A stretch of 64,000 bases of DNA from Gemmatimonadota bacterium (GTDB taxonomy: Bacteria > Gemmatimonadota > Gemmatimonadetes > Gemmatimonadales > GWC2-71-9): NCBI GenBank assembly GCA_029863245.1, contig JAOTVV010000003.1:175359-239358 (forward strand), read 5' to 3'. Under the pieces are notes generated by a model. That model was not told the DNA's origin and did not search any database. It saw only the letters and a program-made list of their open reading frames with translations. Both the position numbers and the translations under genes were made by a program. Every line of letters starts with the position of its first letter. The stretch's first letter is position 1. This document shows positions 29,025 to 39,335 of the stretch, piece by piece.

Positions 29025-30938
29025 ATGAGAGAACTGAGAGCCCTCCGGTCCCTCGCCAAGGCGATGGGCGTCCACACCCGCTACACGGACGGTCTCGGCA
29101 GGCGCGTGAGGGTGACGCCCGAAACGCTGCTCCGCGTCTGCACTGCGCTCGGCGTCCCCGTGACGCGTCCCGCGGATGCCGCCGATGCATTGCGAGCCCA
29201 CCGCGCGGCCAAGAAGACCGGTGCCCTTGCGCCCGTCCTCGTCGCGTGGGACGGAGTGCTGCCTCCAGTCGCGATCTCCGGACGGGGTTCCGTCCAAGCA
29301 GAGATGCTGCGCGAAGACGGCACCGTCGCGCAGCTCGAGATCCACCGCAGGAAGCTGCGCCTGCCACACCCGCTTCCATTCGGCTACCACCGACTCACGG
29401 TGCACGCGTCCGGCGGTACCCAGACCTGCACGGTCATCGCCGCACCGGTCCAGGCGTTCCGTCGGCCAGGGGCACATCGGAGCTGGGGGGTGGGCTCGCA
29501 GCTCGCGGCGCTCCGCTCCGCGCGCAGCCGCTCCCTGGGCGACCTCCGGGATCTGGAGTCGGTGTGCCGCTGGGTGGGCGACCACGGCGGTGACCTGGTC
29601 ATGGTCCTCCCGGTGCATCCCACGTTCAACCCGGAGCCTCCGGAGCCCAGCCCGTACTCACCGGTAAGCCGCCTCTTCTGGTCTGAACTAATCCTCGACT
29701 TGGGTGATGCGCACCGGCCGACGGCGCCTCCCACCTCGCTCGACGTGACCCGGGCGGACGCCGAGGTCCGAGCGGCCATGGCGGGGCTCCCTGCGCCGGA
29801 CTCCGCCCAGCTGGATGACGAGCTGGTCCAATACGCGCGGTTCCGGGGTGCGCAGGTCCGGCTGGGCCGGAACTGGCGGGCGTGGCCCACAGCGGCGCAG
29901 GCCGGCACACTGGTGCCCGACCACATCGACGCGGAGGAAGAACGGTTTCACCTCGTCGCACAGACGCTGGTGCGCCGCCAACTCCACGACCTGCGCCAGC
30001 GCTTAGACGGCGATGGGATCCGCCTGGGGCTGGACCTGGCGGTAGGCGTCCACCCCGACGGCTACGATCCGTGGTCGCGACAAACCCTATTTGGCCAAGG
30101 GATGTCGGTGGGCGCCCCGCCAGACGGAGGCTTCCCGAGCGGACAGGATTGGGGCTTTGCCCCCGTGCTCCCCGAGGCGTCGCGTCGCGAGGGACACCGG
30201 TACCTGGCGGCGTCCATCGCCAACCAAACGGCGCTCTCGGGCGTGCTCCGCGTGGACCACATCATGGCCTGGACCCGCCTCTACTGGATCCCCCACGGGT
30301 TCGGGCTGCACGAAGGGACCTACGTCTCGTACCCCGCCGAAGAACTCTTCGCCATCCTCACGCTGGAGTCGAACCGACATCGGTGCGAGGTGGTGGGCGA
30401 GAACTTGGGCACCGTGCCTCCGGAGATCGACAAGGCGCTGCCGCGTCATCGGATCTGGGGGACGTATCTGGCGCAGTTCCAGGCATCAAAGGACCCGGAC
30501 GTGGCGCCACCCACCGCCGCCGACATGGCGCAGGTGGGCACGCACGACACACCCACCTTCGCGGGGTGGCTTGTTGGTGCGGATATCGACGAGCGGGTGC
30601 GGCACCGTCTGCTGGCGGAGGAGGCGGTCCCGAGCGTCCGCGAGGAACGATCGCGCGCCACCCAACGGCTCGCCGACATGCTGGACTGCAGCGTGGACGA
30701 GCCGCAGGTCTTTCTGGCCCAGTTGCTGGAATGGCTGGGACGGTCCGACAGCCCACTGGTGGTTCCCTGGCTCGAGGATCTTGTGCTCGAGGATCGTGGG
30801 GTGAACCTCCCTGGGACGCGGTCGTCGGAGCGCCCGAATTGGCAGCGTCCCATGCGGAAGCTCCTCGACGAGATCTTCGGTGACCCAGAGGTTGCCGCGC
30901 TCGTCCGTCGCCTCAACGACGCTCGAAACCCGGAGTGA
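29025..30938 (+). CDS. malQ: 4-alpha-glucanotransferase (amylomaltase)
   Basis: GH77 signatures: RFRGAQVRLGRNWRAWP, LGLDLAVGVHPDGYDPWS, LRVDHIMAWTRLYWIP, CEVVGENLGTVPPEID, VGTHDTPTFAGW. Confidence 0.95.
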   Translation: MRELRALRSLAKAMGVHTRYTDGLGRRVRVTPETLLRVCTALGVPVTRPADAADALRAHRAAKKTGALAPVLVAWDGVLPPVAISGRGSVQAEMLREDGTVAQLEIHRRKLRLPHPLPFGYHRLTVHASGGTQTCTVIAAPVQAFRRPGAHRSWGVGSQLAALRSARSRSLGDLRDLESVCRWVGDHGGDLVMVLPVHPTFNPEPPEPSPYSPVSRLFWSELILDLGDAHRPTAPPTSLDVTRADAEVRAAMAGLPAPDSAQLDDELVQYARFRGAQVRLGRNWRAWPTAAQAGTLVPDHIDAEEERFHLVAQTLVRRQLHDLRQRLDGDGIRLGLDLAVGVHPDGYDPWSRQTLFGQGMSVGAPPDGGFPSGQDWGFAPVLPEASRREGHRYLAASIANQTALSGVLRVDHIMAWTRLYWIPHGFGLHEGTYVSYPAEELFAILTLESNRHRCEVVGENLGTVPPEIDKALPRHRIWGTYLAQFQASKDPDVAPPTAADMAQVGTHDTPTFAGWLVGADIDERVRHRLLAEEAVPSVREERSRATQRLADMLDCSVDEPQVFLAQLLEWLGRSDSPLVVPWLEDLVLEDRGVNLPGTRSSERPNWQRPMRKLLDEIFGDPEVAALVRRLNDARNPE

Positions 30939-31113
30939 GTATCGTCAGGGCCAGACGCTTCGCAAGCTGCGAGAACGCTATGGGCCGCGGGAGTTCCACA
31001 GGTCCACCCGCCGCAAAGCGGTTCGCGCCCCGCTGTTCTCTGTGCTCGCGTCGCGACTGGCTGGGAGCAGCCACTCCGCCGCCACTGATGTTGATCGAAG
31101 CTAGAGTCCAACA

Positions 31114-32688
31114 ATGAGACCAGGGTCCACTGTGGAATCACGCTCCGCCACTGCTCCCGCCCGACCCAAGCCGCGCCTGTCGTTCTGGGATGTCTGGAAC
31201 ATGAGCTTCGGATTCTTGGGCATTCAGTTCGGCTTCGCCCTGCAGAACGCCAACGTGAGTCGGATCTTCGAGACGCTGGGCGCCAGCGTGGAGAACATCC
31301 CCATTCTGTGGATCGCTGCCCCCGTGACCGGGCTGCTGGTACAGCCCGTCGTGGGCTACTTCAGCGACCGTACGTGGAATCGCCTGGGCCGCCGCCGACC
31401 CTACTTCCTCGGCGGCGCCATCCTCGCCTCGCTGGCCCTGGTCGCCATGCCGAACTCGCCCACCCTGTGGGTGGCGGCCGGCATGCTCTGGATCATGGAC
31501 GCCTCCATCAACATCTCCATGGAGCCGTTTCGCGCGTTCGTGGGAGACAACCTGCCGTCGGAGCAGCGCACCACCGGGTTCGCCATGCAGAGCTTCTTCA
31601 TCGGCACCGGTGCGGTGGTGGCATCCGCGCTCCCGTGGCTGCTCACCGAGCAGTTCGGCGTAAGTAACGAAGCGCCCCGGGGCGTGATCCCTGACTCGGT
31701 GCGCCTCTCCTTCTACCTCGGCGCCGTGGTGTTCTTCGTCGCGGTGCTGTGGACGGTCATCCGGTCGAAGGAGTACTCGCCCGAGGAGATGGCGTCCTTC
31801 GAAGACAACAAGGAGCGGGAGGGCCAGGCGAAGGATCTGCGGACAGCAGAGGAGTATGCGCAGAACGGTGCACGACAACTCCGCCTGGGATGGATCCTTC
31901 TCGCCGTGGGTGCGCTGTTCAGCGTGTGGCTGGCACGCGAGCAGCTCTATCAGGTCATGATTTTGTCGGCCGGGGTCGGGTTCGTCGGTGTGTTGCTCGT
32001 CGTCGGCGGGCTCATGCAGCGCGGCGGCAAGTACGACAACGGCTTCGTCACCATTCTGAACGACTTCCAGGACATGCCCCACACCATGAAGCAGCTGGCC
32101 TGGGTGCAGTTCTTCTCGTGGTTTGCACTCTTTGCCATGTGGATCTACACGACCGCGGCGGTGACCAGCCACATCTACGGTACCCATGACACAACGTCGG
32201 CGCTCTACAACGAAGGGGCCAACTGGGTAGGGGTCGCGTTCGGCGCCTACAACGGCGTTGCCGCCATGGTGGCGTTCGCCATTCCGGTCCTGGCGAAACG
32301 GACCAGCCGGAAGATCGCCCACGCCATCTGCCTGGTGTGTGGTGCGGCGGGGCTTCTCTCCATCTTCGCGATCTCGGAGCCTCGGTACCTGCTGGGCTCC
32401 ATGGTGGGTGTGGGGATTGCCTGGGCGAGCATCCTGTCGATGCCGTATGCAATCCTGACCGGGTCGCTGCCGCCCTCGAAGATGGGCTACTACATGGGTG
32501 TCTTCAACTTCTTCATTGTCATCCCGCAGATCGTCGCAGCGGCGATCCTGGGCTTCTTCGTGGGACGCTTCTTCGGCGGAGAGGCAATCTACGCCCTCCT
32601 CGTTGGCGGCGTGTCGCTCGTGCTCGCCGCGGCCCTGACGCTCTTCGTCGAGGACGCGGACGACGTGGCGGCGGCGGTGTCGGGTTGA
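31114..32688 (+). CDS. MFS sugar transporter (GPH/SLC45-like)
   Basis: FWDVWNMSFGFLGIQFGFALQNANVSRIFETLGA, VGYFSDRTWNRLGRRRPYFLGGA, ~12 hydrophobic segments. Confidence 0.93.
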   Translation: MRPGSTVESRSATAPARPKPRLSFWDVWNMSFGFLGIQFGFALQNANVSRIFETLGASVENIPILWIAAPVTGLLVQPVVGYFSDRTWNRLGRRRPYFLGGAILASLALVAMPNSPTLWVAAGMLWIMDASINISMEPFRAFVGDNLPSEQRTTGFAMQSFFIGTGAVVASALPWLLTEQFGVSNEAPRGVIPDSVRLSFYLGAVVFFVAVLWTVIRSKEYSPEEMASFEDNKEREGQAKDLRTAEEYAQNGARQLRLGWILLAVGALFSVWLAREQLYQVMILSAGVGFVGVLLVVGGLMQRGGKYDNGFVTILNDFQDMPHTMKQLAWVQFFSWFALFAMWIYTTAAVTSHIYGTHDTTSALYNEGANWVGVAFGAYNGVAAMVAFAIPVLAKRTSRKIAHAICLVCGAAGLLSIFAISEPRYLLGSMVGVGIAWASILSMPYAILTGSLPPSKMGYYMGVFNFFIVIPQIVAAAILGFFVGRFFGGEAIYALLVGGVSLVLAAALTLFVEDADDVAAAVSG

Positions 32689-32933
32689 TGCGGACTGCCT
32701 TCCTGCACTCGGCGCAAGCCGAAGTCTTCCGTACGGCTGAGCGTAACGGTGGGCCCCCGTAGCGGGCGTCAGTGAGCAATGCCCCCTCTTGGGATGCGTG
32801 TTCGAGTACGCGAACTGCAGGCCGCGGAGGGGCCCGCGGGAACGCTCTGCCCCCATTGGCCGCCAAGACGACGGCGCCGTGCGGGAGCGGCGCGAGATGC
32901 CAGATGGGTTCACAGCGAAAGGGTGATTCGACT

Positions 32934-34634
32934 ATGACGATCGTACTTCGGGCCGCGGCATTCGTGAGCCTCGGCGCCGTGTTGCTTTCGGCGTGCCGGA
33001 CCGCCACTCCCCGCTCTGACGCGCGAGGCCAAGACGACCGGCGGGCCGTGGCCGCGGATCCAGCGGTGTTCTGGAACAGCGCCACGGTCTACTTCCTCCT
33101 CACCGATCGTTTCTACAACGGCGATCCCAGCAACGACCTCGCCCAGGGCCGCGCGCAGGACGGTGCGGTGCTGCGCAGCTTCCAGGGTGGGGACCTCGCT
33201 GGTGTGCGCCAGAAGCTGGAGGTGGGGTATTTCGACTCCTTGGGGGTCGATGCCATCTGGCTGACCCCCTTCGTGGAGCAGATCCGCGGGAGCGTCGACG
33301 AGGGGACGGGCAAGACCTACGGCTTCCACGGCTACTGGACTCGAGACTGGACTGCTGTGGAGCCGGCACTGGGAACCGTCGACGATTTGCGCGCGCTGGT
33401 GGATGCGGCCCATCGACACGGTATCCGCGTGCTCATGGACGCCGTGATCAACCACACTGGGCCGGTGACGCCCAAGGACCCCAAGTGGCCGGATCAATGG
33501 GTTCGCACGGCTCCGCGGTGCACCTACCGGAACTACGTGACCACGGTGGACTGCACGCTGGTGGACAACCTGCCAGACATCCGCACCGAGCGGGACGATC
33601 CCGTGGAGCTCCCCCGCCAGCTGATCGCGAAGTGGGAGCGCGAGGCGCGCCTGGAGCAGGAGCTGGCCGAGCTCGATGCCTTCTTCGCCCGCACCGGCTA
33701 CCCCCGAGCGCCTCGCTATTACGTCATGAAGTGGCTCACCGACTGGGTGCGCGAGCTCGGGCTCGACGGCTACCGGATGGACACGGCCAAGCACTTCGAG
33801 GAGGCGGCGGCCGCCGAGTTGAAACAGGAGGCCACGCTCGCCTTCGCGGACTGGAAGGCGGCCCATCCGGAGCAGGCACTGGACGACCTCCCCTTCTACA
33901 TGGTGGGCGAGGTGTCCAACTACGGTGTGCATCTCGGCCGGGACTTCGACTTCGGTGACCGGACTGTCGATTTCTTCGATTATGGGTATGACGGTCTGAT
34001 CAACTTCGGGTTCAAGGGCGACGTCGCCAGGTCCATGGACGATACGTTCGCGCGTTACGCCGCGGCGCTCCGTGAGGGCGCGCTCCGGGGAGTCTCGATC
34101 CTCAACTACGTCAGCTCGCACGACGACGCATCGCCGTACGACCCGGACCGGAAGGACCCGTTCGGCGCCGGAACCCGCCTGCTCCTCGCACCGGGCGGGG
34201 CCCAGATCTACTACGGGGACGAGTTGGCCCGGCCGCTCAGGGTTGAGGGTGCCAGGGGCGACGCCAACCTCCGCTCGTTCATGAACTGGGGCGAGCTGGA
34301 GCGCGGGGACTCCACGGCGGCGATCCTGCGGCACTGGCAGAAGCTAGGCCGGTTCCGTCGGGCCCACCCGGCCGTGGGTGCGGGCGCGCATCGCCGGCTC
34401 CAGGCGAGCCCGTACATTTTCAGCCGCACGCTCGAGACCGACGCCCTCGTCGATCGCGTGCTCGTGGCGATGGACCAAGGGGAGGGCACCAAGACCATCC
34501 CCGTCTTCGGCGTGTTTCCCGACGGCACCGACGTGATGGAGGCCTACTCGGGCGTGACGGGCACGGTTACGAACGGCGAAATCGCGTTGACCACGGGCTT
34601 CGGTCTCCTGCTGCTGAGCGAGCGGCGCTGGTGA
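32934..34634 (+). CDS. GH13 alpha-amylase family lipoprotein
   Basis: VLLSACRT lipobox; VYFLLTDRFYNGDPSND; LDGYRMDTAKHF; VGEVSNYG; YVSSHDDA catalytic-region motifs. Confidence 0.93.
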   Translation: MTIVLRAAAFVSLGAVLLSACRTATPRSDARGQDDRRAVAADPAVFWNSATVYFLLTDRFYNGDPSNDLAQGRAQDGAVLRSFQGGDLAGVRQKLEVGYFDSLGVDAIWLTPFVEQIRGSVDEGTGKTYGFHGYWTRDWTAVEPALGTVDDLRALVDAAHRHGIRVLMDAVINHTGPVTPKDPKWPDQWVRTAPRCTYRNYVTTVDCTLVDNLPDIRTERDDPVELPRQLIAKWEREARLEQELAELDAFFARTGYPRAPRYYVMKWLTDWVRELGLDGYRMDTAKHFEEAAAAELKQEATLAFADWKAAHPEQALDDLPFYMVGEVSNYGVHLGRDFDFGDRTVDFFDYGYDGLINFGFKGDVARSMDDTFARYAAALREGALRGVSILNYVSSHDDASPYDPDRKDPFGAGTRLLLAPGGAQIYYGDELARPLRVEGARGDANLRSFMNWGELERGDSTAAILRHWQKLGRFRRAHPAVGAGAHRRLQASPYIFSRTLETDALVDRVLVAMDQGEGTKTIPVFGVFPDGTDVMEAYSGVTGTVTNGEIALTTGFGLLLLSERRW

Positions 34635-34675
34635 CGTTCACACCTCGGTGGAACACTCCACCAAGCTCCCCAATC

Positions 34676-37024
34676 ATGACCACGGTTCGTCGTGTTTCCC
34701 GTCGCGCCGCCCTGCTCCTGGCCGGCCTGTTGGCGGCCCACGGCGCGAGTGCGCAGGAGCAGGAGTCTGAGCCACGCCTCCAGGCCGAGATCCACGGTCC
34801 GACCGCCATCCGATACACCCTCACCGGCGTCGAGCGACCGTTCGAGCGCTCCGCCCATCGCCTCACCGACGGCCAGGGCAGGGAGATCCCAATTGCAGAG
34901 GTACTGCCCAACACCGCCACCGAGTCGCTCGTGATCCCGGCGACGGCGTTGGATCCGATGCGGGTCCACTATCTGGAGATCCCCCGGCTGAGCCTCCGTG
35001 TCCTGGTGCGACGGGATGCGCTGTTCCGCAACCTGTACTCGTCCAAGCGGCTGGGCGCCGAAGTGTTGGACGACGGGACGGCGACCACGTTCCGGATCTT
35101 CTCCCCCCGCTCGCATGCCGTGCGGCTCCACCTGTATCGCGGCAGGAATGACGCACCCGGTGATGCTCTGCACATCATCGAGATGGTGAAAGACGAGGAC
35201 GGGGTATGGGAGGCCACGTCGGCAGGGGATCTTCACGGCACCTGGTACGACTTCACGGTGCACGGTCCAGCCGATCCCGGGAACTGGTTCTACGAGACAC
35301 ACCCGGTTCACGTGTCGGATCCCTACGCGCTGGTCAATGACGATGCCTTGGGCAAGTCACGGGTTTGGCGTGACGGTGCGCCACCGCCCCACGTGGCGGG
35401 CGGGCGGCCGCGCATGGAAGACGTGGTGGCCTACGAGGTGCACGTCCAGGACTTCACCGACCTCCTTCCGGTGGAGGACACGGAGACCGGGACGCTGCCC
35501 GCCATGGTCCGGACTGGTCTCGTGAATGCGCATGGTGAACCCGTCGGCTTCGACTACCTCGTGGATCTCGGAATCAACGCGGTGCACCTCATGCCGGTGC
35601 AGGAGTACCTGCACTACCCGGACGCGGAGTGGCAGGCGGTGTTCGCCAACGATTCCTTTGCCCGGGCCATGGGGATCGATCGGGAGAACTACCAGTGGGG
35701 GTACCGCACCACCCACGCGTTCGCCGTGGAGAGCCGTTTCCGGTCGCGGGACGCAGAGATGGGAGTGCAACGGGAGCAGTTCAGGGCGCTCGTCCGCGCG
35801 TTCCACGAGCGGGGCATTGCCGTCATCATCGACGTAGTGCCGAATCACACCGGCGAGAACATGGACGGCAGGCACCTGCTCCTGAACTTCAACGTGCTGG
35901 ATCTGCCCCACTACTACCGTACCGACGACCGCGTCGCGCATATTGGCCCCTTCGGAAACGAGATCAAGTCGGAGGAGCGACCCATGGTGCAGCGCTGGAT
36001 CGTGGACCAGCTCCGGCACTGGGTGGAGCACCTTGGCGTGGACGGCTTCAGAATCGACCTCGCGGGACAGGTGGACGAGCAGACGCTGCGTCGAGTCAAG
36101 CGGGAGCTTCCACCGGACCTCATCATCTACGGGGAGGCCTGGATCCCACCCAGCGATCCCGACGTCCGCGCCAATCCCGATTGGGCCTGGTACAAGGCCG
36201 ACGCCCCGATCACGTTCTTCCAGGACGACGCCCGCAACGCCTTCCAGGGTAGCCCCTTCGATGTCAACGATCGGGGGTGGGCCGGCGGGGACGGCGCCGC
36301 GCGGGACGCGACCATGCGCGCGCTGTCCAACGACTATGCCGAGGAGCCGCGCACCACCAACGGGATCTCCTACCTCGACATCCACGACAACTGGGCCCTT
36401 GCCGATCGCTACGCCCTGAACGACGATCACAACGGGCTGCTAGGTGTGGATCTCGGCGCCGTGCGCATCGCCGCCGGGCTTCTCCTGACGTCGGCGGGGC
36501 CCGTCGTGATCCACGGGGGCTCCGAGATGCTCCGCTCAAAGGGGCTGGCGCCGCACGAGGAGTTCTCGGTGGACGTGGCGGGCGGCCCCATCCAGTTTCA
36601 GGGCCGAGACGACACCTACAACCTGCGGGCGCCGAACCGGTTCGTGTGGGATAACCTGGCGCCGGGCTCGGATCACGCCAACATGCGCGACTATTGGCGG
36701 GGGCTCCTGGCCCTGCGCATGTCAGAGTACGGCCAGGTGTTCCGCGTAGCCGACGTACCGCAGGGCCACTATCGGTGGATCACGCCTGACGATCCCAGGC
36801 TCCTGGGCTATGTGGTGGGCGAACGGGTGCTGGTGCTCGCCAACAACGGTGCGCAGGATGGCGTGTTCCGGTTCGATCTCCCCCGTGGCCCGTGGAAACA
36901 CGTCGGCGACGGCGAGCGGGTGGACCTGAACGGCGTCGGTGGAGCGTACGCCCGCCTCGACCGAGGGACGCGCGAAGTGCGAGTCCCAGCGGGATCGTTC
37001 CTGGTATGGGTGGCGGAACCGTGA
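34676..37024 (+). CDS. GH13 pullulanase/amylase-like secreted enzyme with N-terminal CBM48-like region
   Basis: TTFRIFSPRSHAVRLHLY (CBM48-like); VDGFRIDLAGQVD; IYGEAWIPP; YLDIHDNWALADR. Confidence 0.92.
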   Translation: MTTVRRVSRRAALLLAGLLAAHGASAQEQESEPRLQAEIHGPTAIRYTLTGVERPFERSAHRLTDGQGREIPIAEVLPNTATESLVIPATALDPMRVHYLEIPRLSLRVLVRRDALFRNLYSSKRLGAEVLDDGTATTFRIFSPRSHAVRLHLYRGRNDAPGDALHIIEMVKDEDGVWEATSAGDLHGTWYDFTVHGPADPGNWFYETHPVHVSDPYALVNDDALGKSRVWRDGAPPPHVAGGRPRMEDVVAYEVHVQDFTDLLPVEDTETGTLPAMVRTGLVNAHGEPVGFDYLVDLGINAVHLMPVQEYLHYPDAEWQAVFANDSFARAMGIDRENYQWGYRTTHAFAVESRFRSRDAEMGVQREQFRALVRAFHERGIAVIIDVVPNHTGENMDGRHLLLNFNVLDLPHYYRTDDRVAHIGPFGNEIKSEERPMVQRWIVDQLRHWVEHLGVDGFRIDLAGQVDEQTLRRVKRELPPDLIIYGEAWIPPSDPDVRANPDWAWYKADAPITFFQDDARNAFQGSPFDVNDRGWAGGDGAARDATMRALSNDYAEEPRTTNGISYLDIHDNWALADRYALNDDHNGLLGVDLGAVRIAAGLLLTSAGPVVIHGGSEMLRSKGLAPHEEFSVDVAGGPIQFQGRDDTYNLRAPNRFVWDNLAPGSDHANMRDYWRGLLALRMSEYGQVFRVADVPQGHYRWITPDDPRLLGYVVGERVLVLANNGAQDGVFRFDLPRGPWKHVGDGERVDLNGVGGAYARLDRGTREVRVPAGSFLVWVAEP

Positions 37025-37095
37025 CCGAGCGCGTAGAAATGAGGTAGTCGTGACCGAATCGATCAGTTTCCCTAACCCCGAACTCCGGAACTGCG

Positions 37096-39141
37096 ATGAC
37101 TGCTGAGAGCTTCCAGATCTCCCTGTTGGACATCCTGATCTTCGTAGCCTTCGTGGTGACGGTCGTCAGCGTCGGCCTGTACCAGAGCAGAAACGAGAAG
37201 GGGAGTGAGGATTACTTCCTGGCCGGGCGCGACCTGAAATGGTGGCTGATCGGTTTCTCGCTCATCGCCTCCAACATCTCGACCGAGCAGTTCGTAGGCA
37301 TGAGCGGGAACGCGGCGAGCCACGTGGGCCTCGCCATCGCCAGTTACGAGTGGATGGCCGCCATCACGCTGGTGGTGGTGGCGTTCGCCTTTCTGCCGTA
37401 CTTCCTGCGCACCGGCATCTACACCATGCCGGAGTTCCTCGAGGTCCGGTACACCAGCACGGCCCGCACCATCATGGCCGTGGCCACCATCCTCATTTAC
37501 CTGCTCCTGCTCGGCTCCGTCACCTATTCGGGGGCGCTGGTGATCAGCACGCTCGCCGGGAAGGCGGGCATGTCCGTGAGTCTGGCGACGGGATCGCTCA
37601 TCATCGGTGTCATCGCGATGGCCTATGTCACCGCCGGCGGACTCAAGGCATGCGCTTGGGCAGACTTGATTCAGGGCAGCGCGCTGATCCTGGGGGGCGG
37701 CGTGATCATCTGGTTCGCCTTCCAGAAGCTCGGACTGGCGACCGAGGCGGCCGCAGTGGTGAGTGTCGAAACCGGGGCGGTCAGCATTCAGACCCTGGCG
37801 CCGGATGCGGGCGTGATCGAGCGGTTCTGGCAGCTCAATCAACCCCGCATGAACATGTTCCTTCCCGCTGCCGATACCGTGCTGCCGTGGACCGCCCTGA
37901 TGTTGGGGCTGTGGATCCCGAACTTCTACTACTGGGGACTCAATCAGTACATCACGCAGCGGACCCTCGGCTCGGCCTCGCTGGCCGAGGGACAGAAGGG
38001 CATCGTGTTCGCGGCGTTCATGAAGCTCCTGATCCCGTTCGTGATCGTGATCCCCGGCATCATCGCGTTCAACCTCTACTCGCACGATATGCGGCTGGAG
38101 GCACGAGGTGACACGGCCGGCAGCATGACTCGGTATCTCAGTGCCAACCCGGCGACCGAGTTCGTGGTGACGGCCGACGCGCCGACGGACGACGAGATCG
38201 CCGCCTGGCCGTCAGACCGGTATCTGCTGGCCATCTATCCGGATGCGGCGGCGATCGGGGCGCTCCGGACTCAAAGCCCGTGGGTTCTACCAGTCACGCG
38301 GCAGCAGTTCGACGAGACCCAGGCTGGCGCGTTCACGGTCTTCGTGACCGAAGACAAGTCTTGGGCTGCCGTGAATCCCGGCTTGGCTGAGGAGATCGCG
38401 GCCTTCAACCTGCGAACCAGGGACGCGGCCAGGGCGGCGGGCAGACTGACCACGTCCGAGAAGATGATAGCCTACAAGTACGACACGGCGCTCGCGCAGG
38501 TGCTGGGCCACGTTCTGCCCCAGCGGATCGGCGTCGTGGGATTCGTGCTGGCGGCCTTGCTCGGCGCGGTGGTCAGCTCGCTCGCCGCCATGCTCAACGC
38601 GGCCTCCACCATCTTCTCGATGGACGTGTTCAAGAAGTACATCGCCCCCGGGGCAGGTCAGGAGGCGGTGGTCCGCGTCGGCCGGTTCGCCGTGGTGGCC
38701 TTCGGGATCGTGGCCGTGTTGTTGGCTCCGCAGTTGGGCAACCCGGCCATCAGCAACAGCATCTTCACGATCATTCAGGAAGGCCAGGGGTTCATCTCAC
38801 CGGGCATTCTGGCCGTGTTCGCCTTCGGTTTGGTGATCCGGCGCGGACCGGCCGCATGCGGCACGGCGGGCCTCCTGACCAACATCGTGGCGTACGGGGT
38901 GTTGAAGCTGGCGGTACCCGACCTGCAGTTCCTGAACCGCATGGCCGTGTGCTTCGCGCTCTGCCTGGCCGTCATGACGGCCATCACGCTCGTGAAGCCC
39001 CTGGCCGAACCGGTGGAGTTCAAGCAGAACACGGCGATCGCGTTGGAGTCGTCGCGCATCGCGAAGCTCGGCGCGGTGATCGTGATCGCGATCGCGCTCC
39101 TGTTCTACTTCCTGTTCAGCTCGGCGGGCCTGGCGGGGTAA
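37096..39141 (+). CDS. Sodium/solute symporter (SSS/SGLT family)
   Basis: GSEDYFLAGRDLKWWLIGFSLIASNISTEQFVGMSGNAA; WIPNFYYWGLNQYITQRTLGS. Confidence 0.95.
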   Translation: MTAESFQISLLDILIFVAFVVTVVSVGLYQSRNEKGSEDYFLAGRDLKWWLIGFSLIASNISTEQFVGMSGNAASHVGLAIASYEWMAAITLVVVAFAFLPYFLRTGIYTMPEFLEVRYTSTARTIMAVATILIYLLLLGSVTYSGALVISTLAGKAGMSVSLATGSLIIGVIAMAYVTAGGLKACAWADLIQGSALILGGGVIIWFAFQKLGLATEAAAVVSVETGAVSIQTLAPDAGVIERFWQLNQPRMNMFLPAADTVLPWTALMLGLWIPNFYYWGLNQYITQRTLGSASLAEGQKGIVFAAFMKLLIPFVIVIPGIIAFNLYSHDMRLEARGDTAGSMTRYLSANPATEFVVTADAPTDDEIAAWPSDRYLLAIYPDAAAIGALRTQSPWVLPVTRQQFDETQAGAFTVFVTEDKSWAAVNPGLAEEIAAFNLRTRDAARAAGRLTTSEKMIAYKYDTALAQVLGHVLPQRIGVVGFVLAALLGAVVSSLAAMLNAASTIFSMDVFKKYIAPGAGQEAVVRVGRFAVVAFGIVAVLLAPQLGNPAISNSIFTIIQEGQGFISPGILAVFAFGLVIRRGPAACGTAGLLTNIVAYGVLKLAVPDLQFLNRMAVCFALCLAVMTAITLVKPLAEPVEFKQNTAIALESSRIAKLGAVIVIAIALLFYFLFSSAGLAG

Positions 39142-39335
39142 GAGGCGGTGCTCCTTAGCAGACAAGAGGCGGCCCCCAAACGGGGCTGCCTCTATTGCAG
39201 ACCCCAGGGGCGATCGCCACAGCCCTATCGAGGCTCGAGTCAGCCCCTCCGGCCAGCAGCAGGCGCCGGAGAGCACGTCTGTGCTTGTGCCCAGGTCGTG
39301 TGGCCAGCCGGCGTCCGTGCTCCCTGCTTCGACCG